DNA from: Solidesulfovibrio carbinoliphilus subsp. oakridgensis
GTDB lineage: Bacteria > Desulfobacterota > Desulfovibrionia > Desulfovibrionales > Desulfovibrionaceae
Length of the DNA stretch: 64,000 bases
Direction: 5' to 3'
Assembly (NCBI RefSeq): GCF_000177215.2
Contig: NZ_CM001368.1
Coordinates: forward strand, 2,108,001 to 2,172,000
Shown piece after piece: positions 63,941 through 64,000 of the stretch. The translations under genes and the position numbers were made by a program. The notes under the pieces are model-generated. The model searched no databases. It was given only the letters and a program-made list of their open reading frames with translations, and was not told where the DNA came from. Position 1 is the stretch's first letter. Every line of letters begins with the position of its first letter.

Positions 63941-64000
63941 GACGGAATTCTCCTTGGGTGGAAACGCTCGGGCGAGGGCCCGGAAAGATATGGGCCGTAC

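Overview
The window looks like chromosome of a high-GC, sulfate-reducing deltaproteobacterium of the Desulfovibrionaceae (Desulfovibrio / Solidesulfovibrio type). The key evidence is a complete aprB-aprA plus qmoABC-qmoD block (APS reductase and its quinone-interacting membrane partner), next to the Desulfovibrio-style order DUF177-rpmF-plsX-fabH-fabG-acpP-fabF-glyA and the dCMP deaminase-ribD pair. No tRNA, rRNA, CRISPR array, transposase or integrase was seen.

Layout. 1-6.2 kb: end of an unidentified gene, a hybrid histidine kinase, tmk with an HD/OB nuclease-like gene (minus), surE and a PleD-like diguanylate cyclase. 6.2-11.6 kb: a DUF4405 membrane protein with a triplicated tail module, gltX, a MazEF-like pair, a CNNM/CorC protein, rpmB. 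11.7-18.4 kb: the ribosome/fatty-acid/glyA cluster. 18.6-21.5 kb: a periplasmic binding protein plus hybrid kinase operon that interrupts the expected glyA to dCMP-deaminase order. 21.9-31.8 kb: dCMP deaminase, ribD, a ClpX-like ATPase, cvpA, mazG, then a tightly overlapping operon of class II photolyase, VTT membrane protein, gnd, zwf and pgl (oxidative pentose phosphate path). 32-36.5 kb: minus-strand genes for a hypothetical protein, a PP2C phosphatase, an EF-hand/LysM lipoprotein and a lysozyme-like protein. 36.6-48.7 kb: a Cys-rich protein, an orphan FeS/cytochrome b pair, aprBA, qmoABCD and two cNMP-domain proteins. 48.9-54.4 kb: an acyltransferase-like protein, a methyltransferase-like protein, STAS, diguanylate cyclase, a MogA-like fusion and rfbA. 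54.7-64 kb: a 49-residue membrane protein, a large GAF hybrid kinase, an AT-rich ATPase + PIN-nuclease module, comM, a PAS/HAMP kinase and a secreted protein.

How parts work together. AprBA reduces APS to sulfite and QmoABC passes it electrons from menaquinol; a Rex-like palindrome on the aprB promoter suggests NADH/NAD control. aprBA and qmoABCD look like two transcription units, separated by a strong intrinsic terminator and followed by a candidate qmo promoter. Signalling genes are dense: four sensor kinases (three hybrid), two GGDEF proteins, a PP2C/STAS pair and two cNMP-binding proteins.

The two most unusual things are (i) a dispersed repeat that fills seven junctions between converging genes, bounded by an inverted 15-bp arm with purine-rich sequence on one side and pyrimidine-rich on the other, looking like a bidirectional terminator; and (ii) the horizontally acquired-looking ATPase + PIN pair after comM, a candidate defence or toxin-like system that I cannot match to a named one.
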